From Siphlonurus alternatus (taxonomy: Eukaryota; Arthropoda; Insecta; Ephemeroptera; Siphlonuridae): DNA of 64,000 bases. Position numbers and translations under genes: made by a program. The stretch's first letter is position 1. Every line of letters begins with the position of its first letter. The notes under the pieces were generated by a model, which was not told the DNA's origin, did not search any database, and worked only from the letters and a program-made list of their open reading frames with translations. The DNA lies in the NCBI GenBank assembly GCA_949825025.1, contig OX463785.1, positions 16,989,971 through 17,053,970 of the forward strand. The letters run 5' to 3'. This document shows positions 43,626 through 64,000 of the stretch, one piece after another.

Positions 43626-46106
43626 ATGCGGGAACGCTTTAGATTACTTGCTAACGTTGTAAAAAGGCGACTACCTTACCGGTATCTGGTAAGGGGGTTT
43701 GCCCATAATTTGTCACCTCCATGGAAAATCTTGTTTTTTGGGACTGATGACTTTGCTTTAGAAAGTTTAAAAATGCTACATCATGAAATGTAATTATTTA
43801 TCATCTAAATCTATAATTAAGTACCTTTCACATCATTAATATGCTTATTTTCAGGACTGCCAATCACCTAGTCCAGGAGTTGAGAGTGGTTTGTGCCCAA
43901 TTTAAATGCCCTGTTGCAAAGTTTAGCATGAAACATAACTTACCATTAATACAATGGAAACCATCAATAGAAGAAATAATTAAAACAGAAGCTCAAATAG
44001 GATTTGTTGCTTCGTTCGGACATCTCATTCCATCAAAAATAATTGCAGTTTTTCCGTTGTAAGTATAAATTTATGCTGAATTTTGTCAATTTTGTGAACT
44101 TTTATGGAATAATGTTGAGAAGCAGTGTGGTGCTTCAGTGGCGGATGTTGGCAATAAACTTGCTCCTCATGGTGCGGAAATTAAGAGCGACAAAATACTA
44201 ACTCTGGGATCGGTTTGACACTTTTGTCCTACTCAACACTGGTACATTGCTTCATAAAAATCCTTGCGCCTTAATGAAACAATATTATTATCCAATATTT
44301 TGTGGGGGGTGAGACAGACTAATAATACACTGCAATTAATTCCTTGCTTCATCAAAACTTTGGAATTCCCTATCCTTCTGCCACTGCTGTAGATTTTTTA
44401 AATGACATGATATACTATATTTTAATTATTCCTCTATCAAACAATAATTAACCTAAATGGATGACTGTATTAAAATTGTGATTGTTAATTATTTGTTCTA
44501 TTTCACAGAGGAATGCTGAATGTACATGCCAGTATTTTACCGAGGTGGAGAGGAGCAGCTCCAATAGTCCATGCTGTATTAAACCAAGATAAAATTACAG
44601 GAGTTACTGTCATGAAAATACAGCCACACAAGTAAGGTCAACATTGATGTTTATCATGAAACCTTTTGAATGTTAATCTATATTTCTAAAATAATAATCG
44701 TTTTAAATTAAGCAGAAAATTTTGTATGTCTGTTCAGAATTTTGCGTGTATTGATTGTGGCCAGAAATTTGACTGCCCTTGAAACTTGAAACCTTTTGAA
44801 ATCGTGATAAATTTTCTGATCATACATGTATGGTAGGACAGAGAGGTCTCTGTTAGGTGGCGTCCCAAATCACTTTCTCGTCCCCTGTAGAGGCCCTAAA
44901 TGAACTTTCCCCTCCCCTCCAATATGGCCACTATATAAGTAGGGCGCATATGATGCGCCCTAAATTTTGCCGCCATTGTAGGGAAGGGTAGGGTAGGGTA
45001 GTAGGCGAGAATGGACATTTGGGACCCCACCTTAGTCTATGGTCTCCCTCATAGACTCAAACTTGATCTAAATATTTGCAGAAATACAGAAGAAACGACT
45101 AATTATTCATTAATTGCACTGATACAATCTTGGCTAAGAAATGTAAAGATGTGTAAAAAAATCGTATTTGTTAACAGGTTTGACGAGGGGGAGATTTTGA
45201 GCAGTGCTGCTTGTGAAATTGGTCCAGATGATACGACTCTGCACTTGACTCAGCGGTTGGCAGTTCTTGGAGCTGCCGAGCTGAGGAAATGTCTGGTTGA
45301 CTTACCACGGTGCTTGGATCTAGCCAAGCCTCAGCCCAAGACTGGAATCACCTTAGGTAATTTTTCCAAAGTAAAATTGTTTCTAAACCCTTCCATAATA
45401 AAAGAGCAGTGTTTGATTTTCCCGTTTTATAAACTTAAGGCAGCTTTTATCACCAGTCCCTCATCCTAACATAAATTTTTATTCTCTGAGTTTTCAATTG
45501 TAATTCTGCTTCTCAACCAACTTTATTTATAATTTTTTTCAAATATAATTACATTGATTATACATTTGATTGAATTGTAAATATGTTTTTTCTACTGAAT
45601 ACTTAAATAATTTCACATTTTCCATGTTATTTCAATAAAATCATATAGTTTACTGTCTATATTTTCTGTACACATAAATCAATACACAAAATTAAAAATA
45701 TATATATAAATTAGCATTAACTAATATAAATTTGTCTTATTTTCCAGCTCCTAAAATAACCCCCTCAATGTCTGCTTGTAATTGGACCAAAAAAACAGCG
45801 AGAGAAATCTACGCTCAACATTTGGCATTGGCTCATCTTCACCCTCTTTATGCTACCTGGCAAGAGCAGCCAATCAAATTTCTCGACTGTGTCGAATCAG
45901 GAGAAAGCTCAGGATGCCCAGGAGATGTGACTTTTGACTGGCAACTCAGGCGACTCCTAGTGGCATGTAAAGGAAACACTTCCATAGGAATTAGACAAGT
46001 TAAGTTACCAGGAAAATCAACTATTTCAGCTGTTGATTTTTTAAATGGTTATTTAAAAAAATTAGATAAAAATTTATGGAAATTTGGATCAGGGCTTGAA
46101 ACTTGA
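43626..46106 (+). CDS. MTFMT: Mitochondrial methionyl-tRNA formyltransferase
   Basis: Transfers a formyl group from 10-formyl-THF to Met-tRNA in the mitochondrial matrix, for initiation of mitochondrial translation. Five exons: 43626-43789, 43855-44058, 44509-44631, 45178-45356 and 45748-46106; 1,029 nt, 342 residues, phases consistent throughout. The Met is preceded in frame by two TAA codons. The N-terminus is Arg-rich and non-acidic ([20 protein letters not shown]), a likely mitochondrial presequence. The catalytic domain opens with [18 protein letters not shown] and carries VASFGHLIP, then [19 protein letters not shown], which holds the conserved Asn-x-His of the formyltransferase active site, and GVTVMKI. 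The C-terminal tRNA-binding domain begins near [13 protein letters not shown]. Length is usual for the family. Intron 3 contains a TTA-flanked MITE. It is divergent from KMT2 and convergent with the carbonic anhydrase downstream. Confidence 0.96.
44856..45031. mobile_element. PIF/Harbinger-like MITE with TTA target duplication
   Basis: Ends GGTGGCGTCCCAAAT and ATTTGGGACCCCACC, flanked by TTA on both sides; 176 bp, in MTFMT intron 3. A 3-bp TWA duplication is typical of PIF/Harbinger. Confidence 0.8.
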
Positions 46107-46468
46107 ACGTGTGAATGAAGTATGCTGTAATTTGTTGCTATTAATTATGCTTTTAAAATATGCTTTTAAAAAAATTTATGTTTTGTTGTTTTTTTACTGA
46201 CAAAACCCATGTATAATATTTATAAAGATAACATAAGAATATGGCCTATTAATGCTAACAAAAGTATGAATATATATTTTAACATACAAAGCAATGAGAA
46301 AAATTAGCATTTTATATAATATAAGGATTATAATAAGGAATTCATTTTTTTCTCAATATGAAATACATAGCTATTTTACCAATCTATATAATTATATAGT
46401 ATTTCTTTTTTTTTTTTTTTTTTACATAATATTCTTGTAACATGCAGAGATGTACAGTACAGTGAACC
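46107..46468. other. Convergent 3' gap between MTFMT and carbonic anhydrase
   Basis: Only 362 bp between the two stop codons; both 3' UTRs must share this AT-rich stretch. No canonical AATAAA is seen on either strand near the stops; AATATA-like variants are present. Confidence 0.5.
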
Positions 46469-49400
46469 TCACAGTATTTTTAAGAAAATTATAATCATAA
46501 AATAAGTCCAATGTGTATAAATCTCTGAGCACGTTCTTCTTGCATGTCCAGATGCATACAAAACTTGTCTCCCATTGAGAGGTTGCGTTGGTCTTCTATT
46601 TTCTGTTATTTCGAGATTGTATGGACCATTCAGTTTTTGGAATTCACGAATCTGGAAGAAAACATAACTTTTTAATCATTGTCCTTTATGTTTATAATTG
46701 TGAAGGACTATACGTACTCTTCAATGCTATTTAATTTTCATCAACGATTTCAATGAATCAGCCTGTAAGTTAGGCAACTTGTTTTACTTTAAAGTATGAA
46801 AAGTTGCATACTACTAGGGGCACTACCAATTTTTAGTGCATTAACTATCTGATAATATTTATTACGAAACTTGAAAATGAATAAAAGTGTAATTTCAAAT
46901 AAAACTGATACAAAGAAATTTACATAAGCTACGCCATATTATATAATTAATTAAAACTATTAAAAGCACGTCACCGTTACCTGGTTGATTCCAATGGTTG
47001 CGACGCTGTCAATCACGATCCAAGTGACGATCTCACTGCAAGGGGGCGTGGTCATCGAGCCCTGTGATAAGTTATTGAATAATTTATTTTGATTTAAGTC
47101 TCTCCACCTGAAAATACTTTTTTCCAAATAATAATTTCAACTGAAAATATACCTTCTTTGTACGATCATTCGTACGTATATTAGTCATGGAATTTTTTTC
47201 ATTTCCAGCCTTTTTTGTTAATCACTATACCACGATATTACGGGGTATATGGAGAATAACAAGGCCGCAAAAGTAAATTTTCTGAGGCGATGACTGTACT
47301 CTATAATAATTGTACTCGAATATTGAATAATATATATTGTATTTTTATTTCAGTAAACAGTGTATTACATATATAATATTATTTATATTATAGCTAGATA
47401 ATAGATAATAGTAAAGTATCTGCCTGAAGCCTTGTTGCATATATATTATATTGATGAGTATATATTGCTCTAGTTTCTATTTGTATATATAATATTATAT
47501 TGATTTTTTTAATACTTTTTATTATAACATGCAACGTTTGACGGCTATAATACATATACATGTCATATATTGCTGTACAATTATTGATTGCGGGGGCTGA
47601 ACTAGTTGTACAGTCACAAAACATGAAAATTAGCTACAATCACTTTATGATTGTACCTGGTAAGTGTAGTATTCATTGCTCCCGAGGTTCTTGCGGCTCC
47701 ACATCATGGCGTCATCAGGCAGTGTGGTGGAGGTGCCTCCGGCACGCACCGACCGAAGACCCGAGATGATCGACACCAGACCCTGGCTGTTACGCTGCTG
47801 AGCCTGCAGGTCATGCATGTGGGGACCAGATTAGTGGCGTTATAGGTAGAGAGTTACTCAACCTCTCATTGATGTCCATAACTGAACTGTGTGGCATAGG
47901 ATGGGGACGCTGGTCAGATTTCTTACTTTCGCCATGAAACTATCCCGCAATACATGCCTGCTAAAAGAGTTGCCTACTTTCTAGGAGCTTTAAAATTTGG
48001 CTCGCTCTTTTATTTAAACAATACATTTGCAATACAAGTTTTGGTTTAACTACATGAATTCTCAACAAAAATCAGCAAAAAATATTAAAATGGTATCATA
48101 TTTAAATTATATAAATAAAATAATTTTAATGTAAATATAAAATAAATGTGCAAAACTTATTGATTTCAGCTTTTTAAATTTTACTGTAACTTTCTATTTT
48201 GGTTAATATTATACATAATCTTATTAGTTATTATTGTCAACGTATTATAATATTTAATTGATCAATTTCAAATTAAAATTTAGGAAACTACGTACCGATA
48301 AAAATAACGCTACGATCACCAAGCCATCGTTCTCTTTTGACGCATCGACGACAGAGCCGTAAGATCTTTTGTAATATATCAGTTGTGCCTCCATGCCGTA
48401 GCTGAAATACAAAATACATTGTAATATATTATATAGTTCACTTCGAGGCATCTCAAGCGTTACTTCTACATGATGCAGTGATTTATAATTTTAGGGAGAA
48501 GTAAAAAGAGCACTCAATTTACCAATCTAACATCTAAAAAGGTTCAAAGTCACTAAATTTTCCTTAAATTTCATGGCAAAAATAATAGAGTATAAAGAAT
48601 ATCTAGTGATAGTGTCATCCCTAGGTGCACAAGATGCTCACATACAGTAGCTAACTTACAAGAACTGTTCAAGAGAGTGCTCGCTGCCAGCTTGTGATCC
48701 CCAGTGAAAGTGAACTGTGGAGAGCAGATAGTCGCCTTTGAGGGGACCCCCGCGCAGTTTGGGGGCGTCGCCAGTGTACCGCACCTCCACTGTGGGACAA
48801 AATATCAGTAAACTTCTTTTGTTTTGTTTCATGTATAACAATAGGATTATTATTTCATTTAAAATTTTAAAATTTAATTTAAAAAATTGCATCTATTTAC
48901 GAATATAACTGATATTCCTAAACTTAATATTAATTAAAATTTCCAAGTGAAAATTAATTATATCCAGTTCTTCCTTATATCAAAATTCTTGAAAAGCAAT
49001 AGAACCACAGACGTCCAGTATTTTCAAAAGCCTCTTTCTTCCATATTCAGTAAGATGATATGGTAAAAATAAGACATCTAGAGTTGGTCATACAGAGTTT
49101 GACAGAGATTGGAGCAGCATAACGTAATAAATTTATATTGACAGCAACTCTACAGTAATATATATAATAGGTATAACAATTACTTTTCGCCTATTTTTAT
49201 TGTGACTACAGACCGGCATTCCAGGTGTTCTGTAACACAAGTCCGTCCTTGCGTTCGTCCCAGAGTCCTTCAAAGCGCAAGGGCGGCAGGGTGGCCACCA
49301 CGAAGTCTGCACTGTTGACGTTGATGGGCGACTGTCGCTTGCCTGCGCACGTGTTGTACCGGGAGCTCCACGTTAGAGGACCTGCACGACATTACACGAT

Positions 49401-51803
49401 ACAGAGTACACCACGAACTTTACTCCTGCCTCGCTTGCTGGTGCTGCAGCTCTAATAGACAAAAAAATGGCAGATTTGCAATTTTGGGAGATGTAAGAAT
49501 TAAGAGCACCCATCAGTCTATCAATATCAAAAGAGTTTTGGTTCACCACGCCTCCATTACCTCCATAAGATTTTCATAAATTATACCGCGTGAATAATAA
49601 CGTATATTTAAATATTGTACGTGTAAAATGTACAAGCACAATGGACAACATACATGAAATTTTTTTATTGCAGAAATGAATAGAGGGTACCAAATTATGC
49701 TACTCTGAATTTTTTCAGATTTTTTTTAAACCCAAGACTATTTTTAAATAATTATTAAAATTGCGGCCACGCCCCCTGGAGGCGTCAATAGGCGTCTCGG
49801 TCCTATTATATCCTTTTTATTAAGGATTCAGGGGTGCCAACTGAACTTACAGAACTTTCAATAGTTATTTAAAAATAGTTCCGGGTCTCAAAGAAATCTG
49901 AAAGAAATTCAGAGTAGCATAATTTGGTGCCCTCTATTCATTTCTGCAATAAAAAATTTTCATGTATGTTGTCCATTATTAATTATTATATTTAACTTTA
50001 TTATCATGCGTATATATCAGCTACCCTCCCGACAGCTAGTGTATAAAATATTAATATTTAACCCATTTATATCAAGGACACACGCGATGGATGTCAAACT
50101 AGTTCTGAATAATGTGTCAATGTTAAAAAATAAAATTTACTTTTGAAATATTATGTTATAAAAAAATAAAATACATTATTTTTTTCATTAAAAATTAAAA
50201 AGATTGTTATTGTATTGACCAGTATTGTAAAAAACTGTAAAATTTATTTGTACAAGTAATAATTTAATCTTGTCATTCTAGTTTTTATTTTTAAATTAAA
50301 CTTGAAATATTGAACGATCGACATTCATATACATACGTAAAATATAAACTTCTAAATTCTTTGCCCGGATTTGTTAATGAATTTCAATAATTGAATTTAG
50401 CGAAGTCTAATTAATAATTCACTTTTAATTTCTATTTCTATTAGGAAGGTATAAAAAAAAAGGTGCAATGAAAGTTAAGTTAACTCATTAAAAAAATATA
50501 ATGAAAAATAATGGAGTATCGACCTCAATTTTTTTTTATTTTTTTGAGAGCGGGAACTATTTTTAAAAAATTATTGAAAGTCCTTTTCGTGACGTCACGA
50601 GACGCCGCTCCTTAAGAAAAAGATAGGACTTGCCGCCTCGTGACGTCACAAAAAGGACTTTCAATAATTTTTAAAAAATAGTTACTGATCTCAAAAAAAT
50701 CTGAAAAAAATCAGGGTAGCATAACTTTGTACCCTCCATCCATTTCTGCAATAAAAAAATTTGAGGTTGATACTCCATTCAACATTAACTTCGTACTATA
50801 AAATTTACTGAAATAAGTTAACTAAAATTGCAGTACTTCTTATTATATTAAAATTATTAAAGATCTCACCATTTCTGTTCTGCGTGTATCCAAACTCAAG
50901 ATGGTTGGGAAGAATGTCGGTGTACTTTGGAATGGCAGCAGTAACCACAGCGCTGCAAAAACCTGCAGAAAAATTTATCACTAACCCTTAGGGGTGCTCA
51001 AATACCGACACTTGAGAATTTGCATACGCAAGACTTACGCACGAGGAATACCTGTTAATTTCTTGCGTAACTTTAAACAAATTCTGAAGTGGTAGTATTT
51101 GAACACCCCTTAGATTTTACCATTCCAAGCTACTAATAAATTACTTAATCAAATAAACAATTTAGTTAAAATCAAAATAATGAAACTAGTATATATATAT
51201 ATATTGAAATATTTTTTATTACATGATATTGTACCAGCCAGGGATATACGCTCCCTGTCGGCCGCTACAGAATACATATTGGTTCTTCAAGATTTTAATA
51301 AACAAAAATTATAAGTTTAACATAACCAATTTATAAATATAAATAATAAATATACTTCATGCAATACTATAATATGATTAAAAAAAAGCAGAAAACATCC
51401 ATGTGGGCCATTCATAAATCCATTTGAACTTAGCCACATTGTTTATATTCCTAAACCTCGGAATTTTTTTGAAGTATTTTTTTGCAATGAGTGCGATGAC
51501 CGCACGTCCGTTACTGGCAAAATGCAATTCTTACTAAAATAAAATAAATAATAACAATAAAAAACATTTTTTATTATAAATACAGACTGAAAAAATTAAC
51601 TTTGTGTTATTTGTAAACCGAAAAAATATAAAAAAATAAACTGTAAATTCTAACCTATTCCAGATTCTATATGATGATAAAACAATATTTTTTTACTAGC
51701 AAAAGCTAAATAAACTCCCTATATTGTATATATAATTATACTCACGTTGTATTAATACACCTAAGATAATTATGTAAATATCTACAAATTTAACATATTT
51801 CAT
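46469..51803 (-). CDS. Alpha-carbonic anhydrase, secreted/GPI-anchored type, downstream tandem copy (His64 replaced)
   Basis: Catalyses CO2 hydration at the cell surface. Eight exons: 51746-51803, 50870-50962, 49214-49381, 48660-48789, 48296-48401, 47657-47803, 46981-47061 and 46469-46651; 966 nt, 321 residues. Exon 1 gives a hydrophobic leader (VDIYIIILGVLIQ). Zinc ligands are present in VHFHW and SEHSLEQF, and the threonine gate in SMTTPPCSEIVTW. The position of the proton-shuttle His64 in the aligned stretch (QNTWNAVEVRY against ENVWHTVEVQY in the paralogue) is Asn. The C-terminus ends in a hydrophobic stretch (YFMIIIFLKIL) suited to a GPI-anchor signal. Exon phases and most lengths equal those of the upstream copy, so the two arose by tandem duplication. 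Confidence 0.93.
47181..47296. mobile_element. Possible Tc1/mariner-like MITE relic
   Basis: The right end GGCGATGACTG/TA and inner TTGTTAATCAC match the 33454 family; the left end is unclear. It lies in the downstream carbonic anhydrase intron 47062-47656. Confidence 0.4.
49399..49560. mobile_element. Dispersed element of the CACCTCTGGACA family
   Basis: Shares ACCACGAACTTTACTCCTGC and GCAGATTTGCAATTTTGGGAG with 2705-2932 and 62412-62630. Confidence 0.5.
49641..49976. mobile_element. ATGGACAAC-type foldback, 336 bp
   Basis: Ends ATGGACAACATACATGAAAT and complement; the arms include ATTGCAGAAATGAATAGAGG and AGTAGCATAATTTGG. In carbonic anhydrase intron 49382-50869. Confidence 0.8.
50511..50777. 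mobile_element. ATGGACAAC-related foldback, 267 bp
   Basis: Ends ATGGAGTATCGACCTCAA and complement; inner GTGACGTCAC in both arms. The inner part is shared with 49641-49976. Confidence 0.8.
50991..51109. mobile_element. TTA-flanked MITE 28 bp upstream of carbonic anhydrase exon 2
   Basis: Ends GGGGTGCTCAAATACC and GTATTTGAACACCCC, both flanked by TTA; 119 bp. The acceptor is at 50963, so the branch point may lie in the element. Confidence 0.8.
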
Positions 51804-52196
51804 ATCACACACACCACAAAAATAATGATTTTTCTTATGAATATTTTATGATACAAAAGAAAATATGTCATAATTAAACATGTACTTGAATTAGAAATGC
51901 AGTTTGCACGATTAAAACATAGAAATTAAAATATAATACAACATATTCTCAACTCTTTTAATACCAAGCCCATACATACACTCGTATCGACAACTCTAGA
52001 TACACTACATCTAAAATAATATTTGGTGCTGGCCTTATGAGCGAGTTGCGTGCATTTAATTGTGAACACATATCATGGTTGACTATGAGCTTGAAATATA
52101 TATATATATATCAATATATATATGGATCTTTGTGTCATTTTTATAACTCATTCAACAGCTATGTTTAATGTTTTTACAAACGAAAATAAATCTTAA

Positions 52197-52338
52197 GAAG
52201 GAGCATTCACAAAGTCTTAAGGCCACATTTAAGGCTCAATAATTTAAAGCTTGATTTTAGACGTGTTTTTTAGACCCAACATTTCTGGTCTTAAATTATT
52301 GAGCCTTAATTGTGGCCTTAAAGCTTTGTGAATGCCCC
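52197..52338. mobile_element. Foldback with GCATTCACAAAG ends
   Basis: GGAGCATTCACAAAGTCTTA and complement, TTAA at both sides, 142 bp; inner AAGGCTCAATAATTTAA and complement. Confidence 0.7.
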
Positions 52339-53443
52339 TTAAGGTATATAGTAAGATTGAGGGGAATTACGGTTCTCCCTTCTTAATTATAATATTAATT
52401 AAAAATACAACGAAGAACTTTTAAAAATAATTTTATTATTCATATATTACAAGCCTATCTCTAGTATTATCTATTCTGTTACATTTATTATTATAAATGA
52501 ACGTTTTAATTTTTTATAAAGTTATAGTTCATGAATTGAGTAAAAATCATCTAAGAAAGTACAGTATTCATTCATTTTTTGTACATAATAATTATCTGTA
52601 CTCTCTGTGCCAAAATAATTATTTATTTTTGTAATTTTTTTAATAATAAATTGACAAAACAAATTAATTAAGTTATAGACATATTATTTTAAATTTTTGA
52701 TTAAATGAATATATACATAAATGTATGGTAAAAAAACAATATTCAATAAATATTTTAAAAAATATTATTATACTAAATAATATATTAATTTTTTTTAATC
52801 TTTTTAAAAATTGTTTAACAAAACAAAAATAAGTACACTACAAAAAAAATAACAGGTTTAAAAATAGTATGTAATTTACTATTTTCATTCATTTACATTT
52901 ACTATTTCGTTATTAAGTAATTGCGATTAATAAAATACCTCTCTAAAATATGATTACAAATTTATAATATTTTATTTACAAATTATAATTAATATTAAAA
53001 TAAAATTAAAAGTTTTTAATCTTTCTAAACATATTTAATTTTTTTTAAAAAAAATAGGTAAATACAAAATTTTTATTATTTAATAACCACATTAACGATT
53101 ATAGCTTCTATATTATAAATAATTGAACCATACGTCAATGCGAACAATCATTATTATTAATTGACAATGTTTTTAATTTGAAATCATAAAAAATTAATTC
53201 TTGTGAAGATGATAGATTTAGATGGGGTTACATGGGCTTTCTAACATCCATAATGTTGTGGACGCAATGACGTCATAGTCATGCAAATATTTAACACACA
53301 AGCATAGAGGAAGACGTCACATCGTCTTTCCTTTCTATATTGAGGGTGTTAGAGGGACCAAACAATTAAAACAAAAATACTCGAGGTTTTCTATCCAAAT
53401 ATGCAATAAAAAAATTCTTAAAGGTTGTCCATTTTTGGTTCCA

Positions 53444-53449
53444 TTTATT
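53444..53449 (-). terminator. Probable poly(A) signal of upstream carbonic anhydrase
   Basis: AATAAA on the minus strand about 80 nt after the TGA stop. It is the first canonical hexamer downstream of the stop codon. It lies just before a fragment of an ATGGACAAC-type foldback element. Confidence 0.5.
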
Positions 53450-53530
53450 GTATAGTTTGTACTTTCTTTGTAGATGCAAATAATATTTAAGTATTCACTT
53501 TGAGCGTCCATAATACACAACATGGTAAGA

Positions 53531-62914
<9,384 letters not shown>

Positions 62915-64000
62915 TGTAAGACTGATCTTTGAACTGTCGAGCTCAGCGCCGCGTTTGAGAATTTATCCCCCCGCGAGTCGTCTTATCAGTTCGCCAAATC
63001 AAAGAGAGAGCATCTTTCTGTTATCTATATTTACAATGTGATCGATGAATCTATACTTTTTTAACAACTTTTGATCCGAGTTAATACGTGAAATTTGATT
63101 AAGAAAAGCAAAATTAATACCTTTAAATCGAGAGTTATCTTAATTTTTTAAAAAAAAATGGCATTGATTAATTGTTTTTGTCTTAATCACGTAAAAAAAA
63201 GTTTTTTAAAAGGATTAAATTTAAGATTAAAGAGTTGTTATTTAATTTAAATTCATAATTATCGAGATTTATATAATATTAAGATTACGGAATTAATTTA
63301 GGATTAAAATATTTTCTGTATTAATGCCATGAGACATTAAACTTATATAAAATTATTGGACTTTATCCTGATGTCGGGAACTAAATTTTTTGTTTAAAAA
63401 CGTGTCAATTATATGCCTTAAAAAAATGAATTTTAATGTTAAAGTAGTACATTTGTAACTTCAGAAACTTTACATTTAAACTTTGTGATAAAAAAAATAA
63501 AAACATTTCTCAAACCGAGAAATCTGAAGAAAAACAGCAGCATTCCTAGTAGTATATTGAATTATGCTCTATTTATCGATGTTCACATTGTGTATGAACA
63601 TTTTTGCCTTTTTCAGACACCCATAAATGTATATTTTATTTTATGATGATTATATACATTTTATTCTATTTTTTCCATGATTTTATTTATTATATTTATT
63701 CAGTACAGATTACTGGTTAGGTAGCCACATATTTGTCAAGAATATAATATCACATTATCTTGATAGATTAGTATGAATTAATTTTAGTCCATCAAGCGAG
63801 AGTTCGACCATGGAAATTGCCGGAAATGACGTACGAGAACTTCCGATTGCAAAAACTACTGAAATCACGTCATTTCCGTGGTCCAACTCTCGCTGGCTGG
63901 ACTATATTTGATCTTCATGCACACACTCCTAATGCTTAAATTTTAATAACATCGATCCTAAATTTGGCTACATTTAAAGTAGAGATAACGCCAAACAGCT
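62915..64000. other. Upstream region of the carbonic anhydrase pair
   Basis: Presumed promoter of the upstream gene (minus strand). A small GC-richer patch precedes the ATG (62930-62995). A short inverted repeat at about 63794-63900 (GCGAGAGTTCGACCATGGAA / TTCCGTGGTCCAACTCTCGC) and the start of a TTAA-type foldback (63977-64000) are seen. No gene. Confidence 0.5.

Larger units (their letters stand above)
51804..53530. other. Intergenic region between the two carbonic anhydrases
   Basis: Holds the promoter of the downstream copy and the 3' UTR of the upstream copy. It is very AT-rich with one foldback (52197-52338) and an ATGGACAAC-type fragment (about 53401-53435). No remnant of a third carbonic anhydrase is seen. 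Confidence 0.5.

Overview
The window is AT-rich animal nuclear DNA with spliced genes, GT-AG introns and a very high load of short palindromic transposons. Gene content and intron style fit an arthropod, most likely a hemimetabolous insect. No species can be named from sequence alone.

Left two thirds (1 to about 41.3 kb, minus strand): the 5' part of one huge gene, the KMT2C/KMT2D (MLL3/4, trr/Lpt) histone H3K4 methyltransferase. I could join about 39 exons with matching phases into roughly 2,980 codons. In order they encode an acidic N-terminus, an AT-hook, an extended PHD finger, PHD fingers 1-3, PHD fingers 4-6, the KMT2C/D linker, an HMG box, Ser/Asn-rich and Pro-rich segments, DPYAQPPGTPRP repeats, LxxLL boxes and long Gln-rich exons. 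The gene leaves the window at base 1, so the second ePHD, FYRN/FYRC and SET parts lie outside. Unlike Drosophila, where these halves are separate genes (Lpt and trr), the reading frame here continues from the PHD half into the trr-like half.

Middle (41.3-46.1 kb): an intergenic region that probably holds the divergent KMT2 and MTFMT promoters, then a complete five-exon mitochondrial methionyl-tRNA formyltransferase gene on the plus strand (342 aa).

Right third (46.5-62.9 kb, minus strand): two tandem eight-exon alpha-carbonic anhydrase genes with the same intron phases. Both predict a signal peptide, three zinc-binding histidines and a hydrophobic C-terminal GPI-anchor-like tail. They are a local duplicate pair; the downstream copy has lost the proton-shuttle histidine.

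The introns and intergenic DNA hold at least 30 foldback or MITE-like elements: a hAT MITE with a perfect 8-bp target duplication, TA-flanked Tc1/mariner-like MITEs, TTA-flanked palindromes, a TTAA-flanked palindrome family, a 1.7-kb inverted repeat carrying tRNA-like pol III promoter boxes, and a complete 5S-rRNA-derived SINE with poly(A) tail and 8-bp target duplication. Several palindromes sit within 15-40 bp of splice sites.
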